Below, piece by piece: positions 7,444 through 17,195 of a stretch of 64,000 bases of DNA. The stretch's first letter is position 1. Each line of letters opens with the position of its first letter. The notes under the pieces are model-generated. The model made no database searches, was not told the origin of the DNA, and worked only from the letters and a program-made list of their open reading frames with translations. The DNA lies in contig JAJFLB010000045.1 of assembly GCA_021772915.1 (NCBI GenBank), positions 1-64,000 on the forward strand, written 5' to 3'. The DNA comes from Gammaproteobacteria bacterium. Lineage in GTDB: Bacteria; Pseudomonadota; Gammaproteobacteria; Xanthomonadales; SZUA-36. Made by a program: the position numbers and the translations under genes.

Positions 7444-10128
7444 ATGTTAAGCACGGTTTATTCGAGAGTTACCCCACCAAGCACATCAGGATCTCAGTTA
7501 AAAACGACCAATTTCAATGCCCTTTTACTGGCAGTGGTCATGCTCAGCCTGACCGCATCTCCCGTTTTTGGGCAAAGCGGTGCAAACCAGGTTGCAAACA
7601 GTGGCGAAGAACTGGTTTTGGAAGAAGTCATCACCACCGGTACTCGCCGTAAAGCAAGGTCGCCCTCCGACACGCCAGCACCGGTTGATATTGTATCGGC
7701 CGATGCGCTGATCGATCAGGGCGGTAGCAATATGCTTGATCTGTTAAGCAAAGTTGTACCGTCATTCACTGCACACGTGCAACCCAATAGCGGTACCGCA
7801 ACATCTATCCGTCCAGTTAACCTGCGTGGTTTGTCACCCGATGCCACGGTGGTTCTGGTGAATGGCAAACGTCGTCACCGTGGCGCTGTTGTTGTTACGG
7901 CCTCATCCTCCAACGGTCTCGCCAGGGGATCACAGCCAACTGATGTCTCGGCAATACCGGCAATCGCCTTAAGACAGGTGGAAGTTCTGCGCGATGGTGC
8001 AGCAGCCCAATACGGCGCAGATGCAATTGCAGGTGTGGTCAATTTCATCCTCCGTGACGACACCGATGGTGGTATGGCCGAGGTCAAGTATGGCTCATAT
8101 TATGAAGGTGACGGCGATACTATTCAGGTCGCCGGAACTTATGGTTTGCAATTGGGCGATAGCGGCCACTTGAATATTAGTGCGGAGTTCAGTGAAGCTG
8201 ACGGCACCAGTAGAACAGTCCAACGTGATGATGCGGCGTCTCTGATCGCAGCAGGAAATACCGCAGTAATCAATCCTGTCCAGATTTGGGGTTCCCCGGA
8301 AATCAGTAATGAGTTCAAGCTCTTCCTGAACATGGCCGTCGAGGCCGGTGACAGCGCAGAGTTCTATGCGTTTGGCGGATACTCCAGGAAAAGAACAGAC
8401 GGCACCTTCTTTTATCGTAACCCCAATAACCGGGGTGGCACGTTCAATACGGGGGCTGACTCCAGTGGACCAAACGCCGGTTCACAAATTCGACTGGTTG
8501 GTGATCTGACGCCGGGCGACGGACTCAACTGTCTGGGTGGATATGATTTCGCTACGGGAATCAGGGATGAGGTCGTTGTTGGCTCAGCAGCTGATGACGC
8601 AGCATTAGCAGCCGCTCTTGCCGACCCGAATTGCTGGACCTTTAACGAAATGTTCCCAGGTGGCTTCACACCATTCTTCGGCAGTAATATGAACGATGTT
8701 TCTGGCTCAACAGGCCTTCGGGGCGAGTTCGCCTCTGGCCTAACCTATGACATCAGTATTGGTGCGGGGCGCAATGAAATCAGCTTTGACCTTACCGATT
8801 CAATTAATGCCAGTCTTGGGCCGGATACACCGCTGTTCTTTGAGGCCGGGTTTTACATTCAGTTGGAAAAGACCTTGAATGTTGATATTTCTTATCCAAT
8901 AGAAATCAGCGGATTTGCCTCTCCGCTGAACCTTGCAGCAGGATTCGAATGGCGCGAAGAAGAATTTCAAATCGGTGTTGCCGGTGCAAAAACGTTCGAA
9001 GCTGGAATACTGGGCAACCCGGACCTCTCTTTGGGAATAAACCAGGGGTTTGAAGCAAGATTAAACGGTTTCGCACCTTTCCGCCCGGAAATTGCAGGTA
9101 CAAATGATCGTGACAACATTGCCGTGTACCTGGACCTTGAGGCTGATGTGACTGAGGATTTTGTGTTAGGTGCTGCTGTCCGATATGAGGACTTTAGTGA
9201 CTTTGGCAGTGAGGTGACCTGGAAACTCTCGGGTCTTTATCACGTCTCGGACAGCGTTACATTAAGATCAACCTATGCAACGGGATTTCGCGCACCATCA
9301 ATTGGTCAGCAAAATTTCTCAACCATCACCACAACTTTCGGCCCGGATGGAACCCTTGTGTCCTCGGGCACAGTGCCGCCTACAACACTCCCGGCTGTAC
9401 TGCGGGGTGGAGGTCAGTTGCAACCTGAAACCTCAGACAGCTATACACTCGGAATTGCCTACGAACCTGAGAACTTCAGCCTGACGGTTGATTACTACTA
9501 CATCAAAATGAAAGACAGAATTACCCAATCTGCTGCCCAATCATTGACGGACGCGGAGAGGGCGCAACTGGATCAGGCCGGATTTTCATCAGCAGGTCTA
9601 ACTTCATTCCGTTTCTTTACCAATGATTTCGCCACCAGGACTAAAGGCCTTGACGTCCGTTTCTCAATGCCCTTGTCTCTTACCGACAGTGGCTCCACAT
9701 CGCTCAACTTCGATGCCAACTGGACTGAAACAAGAGTGACAGCCAACCCGTCCGGCTTGCTGGGCCCAACGGAGATACAGCAAATAGAGGATGGTATACC
9801 AGCGTACCGTGCTAACCTGGCCTTGATCCACAATGCAGACCGCTGGCGTGGTATTGCCAGATTGAACTACTACGGTAGCTACGATGAGGCTCATCTCAAT
9901 AGTCTCGGCAGACTGATTGAGGCCGGGTCACAAATAACCGTTGATGCTGAGTTTGGTTACAACGTAACTGAAAACCTCGAACTGGTGGCTGGTGCACAAA
10001 ATCTCTTCGATAGTTTCCCGGAGAGCAATCCGTTTGCCGGCGCGACGGGTGCGCAGTATTCAATCACTTCCCCAGCGGGCTTTAATGGTGGCCATTATTA
10101 CCTCAAGGTTAGATGGTTTGGATTTTGA
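7444..10128 (+). CDS. TonB-dependent outer-membrane receptor
   Basis: The 894-residue protein has a signal peptide ending around ASPVFG, a TonB-box-like segment (EEVITTGTRR), the plug domain (DTPAPVDIVSADAL; LRGLSPDATVVLVNGKRRH) and a large beta-barrel ending in Phe (VRWFGF), as outer-membrane proteins do. It imports a scarce or bulky substrate using TonB energy. The ATG at 7444 with GGAG eight bases upstream is preferred over one at 7420. A hairpin and then a sodium:solute symporter gene follow, so the pair likely moves one substrate across both membranes for the dehydrogenase operon. The substrate type cannot be read from the barrel. Confidence 0.88.
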   Translation: MLSTVYSRVTPPSTSGSQLKTTNFNALLLAVVMLSLTASPVFGQSGANQVANSGEELVLEEVITTGTRRKARSPSDTPAPVDIVSADALIDQGGSNMLDLLSKVVPSFTAHVQPNSGTATSIRPVNLRGLSPDATVVLVNGKRRHRGAVVVTASSSNGLARGSQPTDVSAIPAIALRQVEVLRDGAAAQYGADAIAGVVNFILRDDTDGGMAEVKYGSYYEGDGDTIQVAGTYGLQLGDSGHLNISAEFSEADGTSRTVQRDDAASLIAAGNTAVINPVQIWGSPEISNEFKLFLNMAVEAGDSAEFYAFGGYSRKRTDGTFFYRNPNNRGGTFNTGADSSGPNAGSQIRLVGDLTPGDGLNCLGGYDFATGIRDEVVVGSAADDAALAAALADPNCWTFNEMFPGGFTPFFGSNMNDVSGSTGLRGEFASGLTYDISIGAGRNEISFDLTDSINASLGPDTPLFFEAGFYIQLEKTLNVDISYPIEISGFASPLNLAAGFEWREEEFQIGVAGAKTFEAGILGNPDLSLGINQGFEARLNGFAPFRPEIAGTNDRDNIAVYLDLEADVTEDFVLGAAVRYEDFSDFGSEVTWKLSGLYHVSDSVTLRSTYATGFRAPSIGQQNFSTITTTFGPDGTLVSSGTVPPTTLPAVLRGGGQLQPETSDSYTLGIAYEPENFSLTVDYYYIKMKDRITQSAAQSLTDAERAQLDQAGFSSAGLTSFRFFTNDFATRTKGLDVRFSMPLSLTDSGSTSLNFDANWTETRVTANPSGLLGPTEIQQIEDGIPAYRANLALIHNADRWRGIARLNYYGSYDEAHLNSLGRLIEAGSQITVDAEFGYNVTENLELVAGAQNLFDSFPESNPFAGATGAQYSITSPAGFNGGHYYLKVRWFGF

Positions 10129-10151
10129 GAAGATACCTGTAAAGACTATTA

Positions 10152-10173
10152 TGAGGGCGCCCTGGCGCCCTCA
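10152..10173 (+). terminator. Hairpin between TonB receptor and symporter
   Basis: A perfect 8-base stem TGAGGGCG / CGCCCTCA encloses a 6-base loop and is followed by CTTCTTT, 24 bases after the receptor stop. It may be a weak intrinsic terminator or an mRNA-stabilising hairpin that lowers symporter expression relative to the receptor. Confidence 0.55.
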
Positions 10174-10229
10174 CTTCTTTGCGATTTGGCTGGATCGCGT
10201 CAAAGACTCGGACAAAAAGTGAAACTACC

Positions 10230-11651
10230 ATGCTAACAACGATCGTGCTCACGGTTACCTTTACGTTTTGTATCATTTTTTTCCTCGTTTCCTGGCGGGT
10301 CAAGGACTCAGCCAGCAGTAGTTTCGCCATGTATGCCATCGGGGGTGGCGCCTTACCGCTTTATCTGATTTTGTTCAGCGATCTTGCAACGATAATGGGT
10401 GCGGGTAATTTTATCGGGCATGCTACTTTCGGCTTCACCAAGGGCATCAGCCATATTCCGTTCATCGTAGGAGAACAAGGCTCCAAGATTGTGTTTGCAT
10501 TACTTTTTGCTGGATTTGCCGGTCGGTTCACTTATATTACTGTTTCCGACCTGATGTTTGACCTATTACACCGGGACAAGGTGACAAAGGCAATTACAGG
10601 CATACTGACGGCCTCGATAATGATGGCCTGGTTGGGTGGCCAGTCAAAGGGACTTGGATATATTTTTCAGCAATTCACCGATATGGATCCCATCTGGGTC
10701 ATTATATTTTTCAACGCCGTTTTCATTCTGTATACATACCTCGGGGGCGTGCTTTCTGTCGTCTGGACCGATTTCATTCAGGGCATCATTGTGGTCGTGT
10801 TCGGTCTTGTTTTCTACTATTACGCATTGGCACCGGTAGCGTGGAGTTTAGGCCAGCTGGGAACACAACTGACGACAGTTGCCGGGCCCGAGTTCTGGGA
10901 TCTGAGCAGTGTACCAACAACGACTATTGTGTTGAATTTCATTACCGGTTGCTTTGGCGTACTCGCTGCCCAGGTGTACTGGCAACGCTGTTTTGCGGCA
11001 AAAAATGCCCGCACGGCTCGAAATGCCATGCTGATCAGCGGGGTTCTGGTGATCACACTGGTGACACTGACCGCTTTTGTAGGTATGACGGCGAAGGCAC
11101 TTAACCCTGGTCTTGACCCCGCGCTTGCGATGCCCTGGTTGATGATGAATTATGTGCCGCTTTGGGTCGTAGGTGTCGTATTTGCTCTCGTACTGGCTGC
11201 GGCGATGTCGTCAGCCGATTCACTGCTCAACGCCACAGCGATTATTGTTGTCAACGATATAGTTCGACCACTCAAACCGGAAGCGCCAGACCAGTTGCTG
11301 GTTACTTGGACCAAAAGAGCCACCATCATCATTGGTGTGTTTGCTACCCTGCTCGCTTTATATGCGGAATCGATCATAGGCATGTTTGCGAAGGCCTACA
11401 CAATGGCGGGCGGCGGTGTTGTGCCGGTGCTGATTGTTGGCTTGTTGTGGAAAGCCTCACGCGACCCGTTCCGAGCCGGCGTAAAGAACTCAAAACTGAC
11501 CCCCTGGGGTGTCCGGGCGGCCGTATTGTCCGGTGCAGTCGTGTCGTTATTATTCAGTATTCTTTGGGGAATACTAATCTCCGCAATGCTGGCCGTCATC
11601 GTGTCATTGCTAACAAAAGACGCCGGTGATGAAAAACAACATATTGGGTAA
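10230..11651 (+). CDS. Sodium:solute symporter (SSS family)
   Basis: This 473-residue, strongly hydrophobic protein has about 12-13 predicted membrane helices. It carries SSS hallmarks such as the GG-rich first helices (AIGGGALPLYLILFSDLAT), WLGGQSKGLGYIFQQF, and the helix VFALVLAAAMSSADSLLNA that contains the sodium-site Ser residues. The family imports proline, pantothenate, sugars or other solutes with sodium. The ATG at 10230 fits the first membrane segment; an in-frame upstream extension does not. It follows the TonB receptor by 100 bases and is convergent with lysAC, only 11 bases apart. It is probably the inner-membrane importer of the catabolic locus. Confidence 0.85.
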   Translation: MLTTIVLTVTFTFCIIFFLVSWRVKDSASSSFAMYAIGGGALPLYLILFSDLATIMGAGNFIGHATFGFTKGISHIPFIVGEQGSKIVFALLFAGFAGRFTYITVSDLMFDLLHRDKVTKAITGILTASIMMAWLGGQSKGLGYIFQQFTDMDPIWVIIFFNAVFILYTYLGGVLSVVWTDFIQGIIVVVFGLVFYYYALAPVAWSLGQLGTQLTTVAGPEFWDLSSVPTTTIVLNFITGCFGVLAAQVYWQRCFAAKNARTARNAMLISGVLVITLVTLTAFVGMTAKALNPGLDPALAMPWLMMNYVPLWVVGVVFALVLAAAMSSADSLLNATAIIVVNDIVRPLKPEAPDQLLVTWTKRATIIIGVFATLLALYAESIIGMFAKAYTMAGGGVVPVLIVGLLWKASRDPFRAGVKNSKLTPWGVRAAVLSGAVVSLLFSILWGILISAMLAVIVSLLTKDAGDEKQHIG

Positions 11652-11662
11652 AATAATACGGG

Positions 11663-14281
11663 CTATATCACTTGCTCAACGGCAGGGTCTCGCAAGTTAT
11701 AGCGTGAACTCATCACGTATCCATAAGCCCCCGCGTTGGTGATCGCCAGCACGTCACCTTCCTCACATGGTGGTAGCAAACGATCGGTACCCAGTTTGTC
11801 GCCGGTTTCGCAAATCGGTCCGACAACATTGACAACTTGCCCTGACGCCTCGGATAAGCGAGTCAGGTTTACAATCTCATGGTGTGCACCATACAAGGCT
11901 GGTCGAATGAGTGAGTTCATACCAGTGCTGACACCTACATACCGCACCCCACCCTTACGCTTTGTTTGCGTCACGCTGACCAGCAACACACCAGCTTCTG
12001 CAACGACGTAACGACCCGGCTCAAGCCAGAATTCATACTGTGGATAGCTTTTTTTCAACGCAACGAGACTGGCGTCCAACCCGGCCATGTCCAGCACCTG
12101 CTGTCCGGGCCTTTCGGCCACACCCAGCCCGCCTCCAAGGTCCAGTAGACGAATATCAGGGAAAGATTGCGCGACCTCGATCAGCGCGGTCGCAACCAGC
12201 TGCCAATTGTCTGCCTGCGTAATTCCGCTACCGGTATGCGCATGCAGTCCGACAATGCGCACATCAAATTCTCCAGCGAGACGACGGACTTCATCCAGCT
12301 CCGTTTCCGGGATACCAAATTTTGAAAGCGCTCCGGCTGTGCGTACGTGCTCATGGTGACCGCGGCCCCGTCCGGTATCGAGCCGCAAAAGAATTTCATG
12401 CCCCGCAAAGATTTCACCCCACTCACGCAGTGGATAGATGTTGTCCAGCGTAACCCAAACACCTTTCTCCAGGGCACTTGCATATTCGCCCCGAGGCGCG
12501 AAACTTGGTGTAAACAGAATACGTCGCCTATTGATATCCGGAAACAGATCCAATACAAGATCTACTTCACCTGGGGATACGCACTCAAAATTTAAGCCGA
12601 CTGCAGCCACGGTTCGCAAAACATCAGGATGACTGTTTGCCTTGAGTGCGTAAAAAACGTTTTTTACGTTCTCCAACGAGCTCAACCTAGCGCAGGCCTT
12701 GCGGATCGTTTCCAGGTCATAAACATAAGCAGATATCTGTGCGCTGCCGATATCCAGCAATCGCTGACGCTTTTCCACCCACCACGGTCTCTGGCTGGCC
12801 AAATCCAGAAGGGGGCGTGCTTGCAGTTCATCCCAGGTTGGACCGAAAACAACATCATTTGGCATCGGGTATACCAGACTGGCATGTAACTTCTTCAGTA
12901 ATCTCAAAGCTTGCCCCTGTTCAACGACAAAACTCAAGTTCAGGTCGTTGGCCGCCTGGCTAACAAGGTGCACTCGATAATTGGCAAATACTTCAAGCGC
13001 CGGACCAATCTGGTGCAGCAGTCCCCGAATTTCTCGTCCCACCAGGCTTACAACCTCAGCGCCCTCAATGATTTCAACCCGACACAATTCCTCCAAAGAC
13101 ATACGCAGGTGGTTCAGGGTTGTCGAGTCTATGACCTGCTGCCTGGTATCCAAAGTCACCGTTACATTGGACTCGGCTGTTGAGACCAGGTCTATGGACA
13201 GACCCAAATCGGCGAAGCGCTTGAAGGCTTCGGCCAGAAAACCCACCTCCTGCCACATCCCGAGTGTTTCCATGGATACCACCGTGATGCCTTCACGGCT
13301 CGAAATGGCTTTCAATCCCGGGGCGTCTTTGCCCGGATCCCTGCTGATAAGCGTCCCTCCTAATTCAGGCTGAGTGGTACACAGAACCCGCAGGGGAATC
13401 CCCTGTTTACGTATGGGTCGCAAGCAACGCGGATGAAGTACCGTGCCACCGTTGGAAGCAATTTCCTGTGCTTCGCCATAGCTCAAAGCATTCAACAAAC
13501 GTGCACCGGAAACAATCCTTGGGTCGGCGCTGAACAGTCCCGGCACATCGGTCCATATTTCCAGACCCCGCGCCTCGAGCTTGGCCGCAAAATACGCGGC
13601 CGAAGTATCTGAACCCTCAAGACCGAGCAGTACGGTCTCGCCTTCCGGGTCGCGGGCGATAAAGCCTTGCGTCAAAATGACACCCGGTACTTCCTCAAAC
13701 CAGTTTTGTAACGACTTGTCCGAGTCGGACGAGCAATTGGCCGACAAAAAATGTGACCGTTCGTTTTCAAGCGGCAAATCAATGCTCTGAAGGGCATCTC
13801 GGGCGTCGATCCAGGTCACATCAATGCCTTCCGAGCGGAGATAAGCCGCACCGATACGAGTCGCCATCAATTCACCGAGAGACAGGACCCTGGCCTCAGA
13901 CCGGGGACCGGTATTCCCCTTTCGTTTGATACCTGCAAGTAACTGCTCTAATTCGGCGGAGAACTCATCGATGCCATCCGAACCTTCAACCCCGAGACTG
14001 GCGCGCAGATCAGTGTGAATGGCAACAATCTCGTCAAGCTGTAACTCGTACCTACCCTGTACCGCTCCATCCAGTGCTTCTGCCAGTCGATTTGACACCG
14101 TCGCAAGTGCCGAATGCACAACCACCAACCGGAACCCGGCCAATTGACGCTCACGAACCAGATCACGTATATTCGCCCATTGCCCGGCGGAAGTGACGCT
14201 GGTACCACCAAACTTCATCACCAACCAGTTCTGCCTTTCGTAGCAATTTGAAGGGAAAGTAAACTCGTCTTTGGTATGCAT
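11663..14281 (-). CDS. lysAC: Bifunctional aspartate kinase / diaminopimelate decarboxylase
   Basis: This 872-residue fusion joins the first and last steps of lysine synthesis. Residues about 18-300 are aspartokinase (VMKFGGTSV near the N terminus, then GLEGSDTSAAYFAA and the TDVPG segment). About 330-480 are ACT regulatory domains. About 500-872 are a PLP-dependent DAP decarboxylase (Lys in FYALKANSH, DLGGGLGV, EPGRYVV, CETGD and YNLR at the end). Such fusions are known from Xanthomonadales. I use the ATG at 14281, preceded by GAGAGTGA, rather than a TTG codon just upstream. It is transcribed alone, convergent with the symporter. Its location near dapA- and dapB-like genes may reflect lysine-pathway clustering. 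Confidence 0.9.
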   Translation of the reverse strand: MHTKDEFTFPSNCYERQNWLVMKFGGTSVTSAGQWANIRDLVRERQLAGFRLVVVHSALATVSNRLAEALDGAVQGRYELQLDEIVAIHTDLRASLGVEGSDGIDEFSAELEQLLAGIKRKGNTGPRSEARVLSLGELMATRIGAAYLRSEGIDVTWIDARDALQSIDLPLENERSHFLSANCSSDSDKSLQNWFEEVPGVILTQGFIARDPEGETVLLGLEGSDTSAAYFAAKLEARGLEIWTDVPGLFSADPRIVSGARLLNALSYGEAQEIASNGGTVLHPRCLRPIRKQGIPLRVLCTTQPELGGTLISRDPGKDAPGLKAISSREGITVVSMETLGMWQEVGFLAEAFKRFADLGLSIDLVSTAESNVTVTLDTRQQVIDSTTLNHLRMSLEELCRVEIIEGAEVVSLVGREIRGLLHQIGPALEVFANYRVHLVSQAANDLNLSFVVEQGQALRLLKKLHASLVYPMPNDVVFGPTWDELQARPLLDLASQRPWWVEKRQRLLDIGSAQISAYVYDLETIRKACARLSSLENVKNVFYALKANSHPDVLRTVAAVGLNFECVSPGEVDLVLDLFPDINRRRILFTPSFAPRGEYASALEKGVWVTLDNIYPLREWGEIFAGHEILLRLDTGRGRGHHEHVRTAGALSKFGIPETELDEVRRLAGEFDVRIVGLHAHTGSGITQADNWQLVATALIEVAQSFPDIRLLDLGGGLGVAERPGQQVLDMAGLDASLVALKKSYPQYEFWLEPGRYVVAEAGVLLVSVTQTKRKGGVRYVGVSTGMNSLIRPALYGAHHEIVNLTRLSEASGQVVNVVGPICETGDKLGTDRLLPPCEEGDVLAITNAGAYGYVMSSRYNLRDPAVEQVI

Positions 14282-14284
14282 CAA

Positions 14285-14630
14285 TCACTCTCAGAGCAGG
14301 ACCGGAATCAAGACTCCAAATTACCCCATATCAGCCCGCTTGGAAAATACTTTCCAAATCTGGGATGGGCAATGCAAGCTCATTGGAGTATTCACGCTAT
14401 CTACTTAACGACCAGAACTAATAAATAGACATTAGCAACGCTTACCGATATCGGTCCAAACTGTCCCGATGACTGAGACTGTTACCCGTTGGACTGGAGC
14501 TTCAACAGTCAGTTTTAGTCAGTGATTAGTCAGTCAGGCTCAACATCGGCCAAGTGGAAGGCCGGGGAAATCGGTTACCCGCTAACTGCAGGTTTATAGC
14601 TCCGGCACTACCACCGGTAAATACGGGTGT
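14285..14630. other. Intergenic region with first copy of a direct repeat
   Basis: No gene is supportable in these 346 bases. They hold the lysAC promoter side, short repeats of TCAGT/AGTCAGT near 14510-14540, and the first copy of a roughly 52-base direct repeat (14548-14599) described separately. Confidence 0.45.
14548..14599. repeat. Direct repeat copy 1
   Basis: This stretch is about 80 percent identical to 15148-15199, exactly 600 bases away. The core GTTACCCGCTAACT is identical, as is GCAGGTTTATAG apart from one base. In copy 2 the repeat includes the last Leu codon and the stop of a small secreted-protein gene. Here it lies 32 bases downstream of a putative lipoprotein gene. It may mark an old duplication of a small-gene unit. 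Confidence 0.6.
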
Positions 14631-14900
14631 TTATCTTCTTGATCTGAGTCTACCCAAAAAGGTATTCGCTGCCTCTTTTTCCCTCAGGATATCCTGCTCC
14701 GAACGGCAGACCTGTGTCTTGATGCTAGTCCCAATGGGAGCCTCGACACTGCAATGTACCTTGGATGTATCATCCTCTAATGCAGCCAATTCGTATTTTT
14801 GTGGTGGATTAATTGTGCAACCAGCTAAAGCAAGTATTGAAAGGACAAAGACCGGGCGAACAAATCCGAGAATACTGTCGGTATTGTGCGTGAGTTGCAT
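14631..14900 (-). CDS. Putative small lipoprotein
   Basis: The 89-residue product has a short N terminus, a hydrophobic segment (PVFVLSILALAGC) and a lipobox LAGC with the Cys expected to be lipidated. A short mature domain of about 60 residues follows, containing two further Cys (VHCSV and QVCRSE). The ATG at 14900 is preceded by GAGAGGAAAACC, a good ribosome-binding site, so I prefer it to the longer frame from 14960. I recognise no family. The direct-repeat relation with the downstream region of the next small gene suggests the two loci are related. Confidence 0.6.
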   Translation of the reverse strand: MQLTHNTDSILGFVRPVFVLSILALAGCTINPPQKYELAALEDDTSKVHCSVEAPIGTSIKTQVCRSEQDILREKEAANTFLGRLRSRR

Positions 14901-15147
14901 GGTTTTCCTCTCCCTTTCACTGGTTGCTTTACATTTTAGTAACTGCAATTGGTGTGTCACCTACACAGAAACCAAATAAGATCTTTATTATACAACTAGT
15001 TAAAATTATTCAGGGTGTTTTATTTTGAGAGTGGTATTTGCAAATTGAAATAACGCAGACAGGGTTGCTTCGCGACACACGCGTGAGTGGACAAGAAGTA
15101 TTCAGAGAATGGCAATCAGGATGAGTTTTCCGTGCGAACTTGAAACA

Positions 15148-15199
15148 GGCCAAATGACCGGCCGGAAAAATCAGTTACCCGCTAACTACAGGTTTATAG
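15148..15199. repeat. Direct repeat copy 2
   Basis: This is the partner of 14548-14599. It overlaps the 3-prime end of the small secreted-protein gene, contributing its last codon and TAA stop. Confidence 0.6.
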
Positions 15200-15550
15200 T
15201 TTCGCCTTTAGTGCTTCGTCACAATTCCGTTTGCAGGAATCACAGTAGCTCCCTATGCGCCCACAGGTATCGTCCTGCTTCAACCCGTCCTGGATCATTG
15301 TTATTGCCTTGAGTTTCGGGGCCCTGAAGTCCTGAAGTTGGTAAATGCAAAGGATTTCGGTCCCTGATTGCGTGCTAAAACTTACTACTTCGACGTTTTG
15401 CTCACCGGCGGTACAACGAAAGTAATCTGCGAATTCTCCCTTGACGTACTCGCAGTTTTTGGCGCCCACGCTGGAGGTGGCCAGTAAACCCACAAGTATG
15501 CACACGAGTTTCCCAGTTAATCCTTTCCTTTCACTGTCAAGAAATTTCAT
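15194..15550 (-). CDS. Small secreted Cys-rich protein of unknown function
   Basis: The 118-residue protein starts at an ATG preceded by GGAGACAAAGT. It has a signal peptide (LVCILVGLLATSSVGA) and a mature part with eight Cys (KNCEY, RCTAG, LCIYQ, DTCGR, YCDSCKRNCD), likely disulfide-bonded in the periplasm. I do not recognise the family. Neighbours are a putative lipoprotein downstream and a membrane AraC regulator upstream, all on the minus strand. Confidence 0.6.
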   Translation of the reverse strand: MKFLDSERKGLTGKLVCILVGLLATSSVGAKNCEYVKGEFADYFRCTAGEQNVEVVSFSTQSGTEILCIYQLQDFRAPKLKAITMIQDGLKQDDTCGRIGSYCDSCKRNCDEALKAKL

Positions 15551-15834
15551 ACTTTGTCTCCATGAAATTTGCAAACTGCCTCACGGGCGAACCCTTCCCG
15601 TGATACATGATAATTGTGCGCTTTTTTGGGTGGAACCTATTGACATACATCAATCATTGGCTGTCTTTCTATGTGACACATCTAACCCGCATATGGGACA
15701 CCATACATTGTGAAATTAATCATCGACAACTACGACCCGGCGCGCTTGTTTTCGGATTACACCCAGCCTACCCGGATTCCTAACCGCGATTGGTGTGGTG
15801 GATAGTGCACCTGCCCTGCTTGTGAGGAATTACA

Positions 15835-16947
15835 CTACGCCTGATCGGCAGCTGCTGATCCCGGTTCGCGGTGGGTCCGATACTCGGTGGGGGTCATGCC
15901 TTTAATTTCTCTAAAAGCCTTGTTGAAAGGTGACAACGACCGGTAACCCATGTCCAGGGCAATGCTTAACACGGGCAAGTGCCGGGTTCTCGGTGCGACC
16001 AATTGGCGTGCCACTTCCTCGATTCGATAATAATTAAGAAAACTGTTGAAGTTCCTGAAGCCCAGGTGGCCGTTGATCAGCCGACGCAGCTGATATTCCC
16101 TGGTATGCAGTTTATCGGCCAACCGCCGGATGGTAATACCTTCCTCACGGTAGACCTTCTCCTCCACCATGAGACGCTTCAGTTCGTCAATGACCACAAC
16201 CCCGTGTGCACCTTCCTCCATATTCACTTCCTCGGGCGTTTGCGAGGGAAACAGGACACGGGTTGACTGCGCAAGCTGTTGCCGACCAAAACCGAGATAT
16301 CGAACACAGATGCCAAGGATGAGCACAAAAAAGAAACCGGATTGGATAGTTTCGGCACGGCTAGATCTTGGCGTTCCCAGACCGAGGAATTCGATAGCCG
16401 TGATCCCGAGAATCATGATTCCCGCAAGCAAAATGCTTACCATGCGTACCCGCCGACGGCTTTCGACAAGGTCGACCCGCCAGTCTTTGAGTGCAACATA
16501 CACGGCAAGCACCACGAATGCCGAACTGAGCAGGATGAGGGGAATCAATCCCATGGCGTCATAGGCAACCTCCGAGCGCAGAAACCAATGAATCATGCCG
16601 CGAGAATCCCCAAAAGTGATGTAGTGACCAACCGATCCTGCCGCCACACACGCAACATAGAGCAGTGCGTGGATCCATTTCCAACGAAAGTTCTCTTGAA
16701 AAAGTGATTTCGATAGCAACCAGAAAGCGATCGGTATCGCTGCAGCCAGCAGATTCATTGGAAACTCGAGCACCCGCCATCCCCACTCAAGCGCGATGGC
16801 GAACATTCCCATTGCAGCCGCGCTCAATGAAAGAACGGCGCCCAGAACAGCGCTCGGCTTATCATAGTGATCTTTGACCAGGATTATCGCCATTAGAATT
16901 AACAATGCAGTATTGCCAATGATAAAAAACGATTGGAGCGGGTACAT
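15835..16947 (-). CDS. Membrane-anchored AraC-family regulator (copy 1)
   Basis: Residues 1-220 form about seven hydrophobic helices (TALLILMAIILV, LLAAAIPIAFWLLS, LILLSSAFVVLAVYVAL, FFFVLILGICVRYLGF). Residues about 255-360 are an AraC helix-turn-helix domain (RRLADKLHTREYQLRRLING; LPVLSIALDMGYRSLSPFNKAF; KGMTPTEYR). A membrane sensor directly joined to a DNA-binding domain would act as a one-component system. It is closely similar along its whole length to the gene at 19423-20541, so the two are recent paralogues flanking the VCBS-repeat gene. The signal and targets are unknown. Confidence 0.85.
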   Translation of the reverse strand: MYPLQSFFIIGNTALLILMAIILVKDHYDKPSAVLGAVLSLSAAAMGMFAIALEWGWRVLEFPMNLLAAAIPIAFWLLSKSLFQENFRWKWIHALLYVACVAAGSVGHYITFGDSRGMIHWFLRSEVAYDAMGLIPLILLSSAFVVLAVYVALKDWRVDLVESRRRVRMVSILLAGIMILGITAIEFLGLGTPRSSRAETIQSGFFFVLILGICVRYLGFGRQQLAQSTRVLFPSQTPEEVNMEEGAHGVVVIDELKRLMVEEKVYREEGITIRRLADKLHTREYQLRRLINGHLGFRNFNSFLNYYRIEEVARQLVAPRTRHLPVLSIALDMGYRSLSPFNKAFREIKGMTPTEYRTHREPGSAAADQA

Positions 16948-17160
16948 CTTTGCCCCTCGTGGCGAAGGATAAACAAGCCGCTGCGTTGTACATGACGGCA
17001 GCTTGCATTATCCCACCCCGGGACTACCCGGACAACAGAGCTGGGAAAAGAATGGGAGAGGGTTGGCAGAGCATCCGAAATGGGAAGTATTTACAGTTAA
17101 AGTTTGTCCGCTCGTGGATGCCCTGCCATTTGTCTCCCTTAGTAATGTACGTCAGTAAAT

Positions 17161-17186
17161 CCAGCCGGACTCCCCTGTCCGGCTGG
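17161..17186 (-). terminator. Perfect hairpin after VCBS-repeat gene
   Basis: Ten-base arms CCAGCCGGAC / GTCCGGCTGG enclose a 6-base loop, placed 10 bases past the stop of the minus-strand VCBS gene. ATTTACT follows in that direction, so the T run is weak but the stem is very stable. Confidence 0.65.
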
Positions 17187-17195
17187 CCTTAGAGC

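Noticed and set aside
12181-12558. 125-codon minus-strand frame within lysAC
   Set aside because: It is an out-of-frame shadow of the DAP decarboxylase domain.
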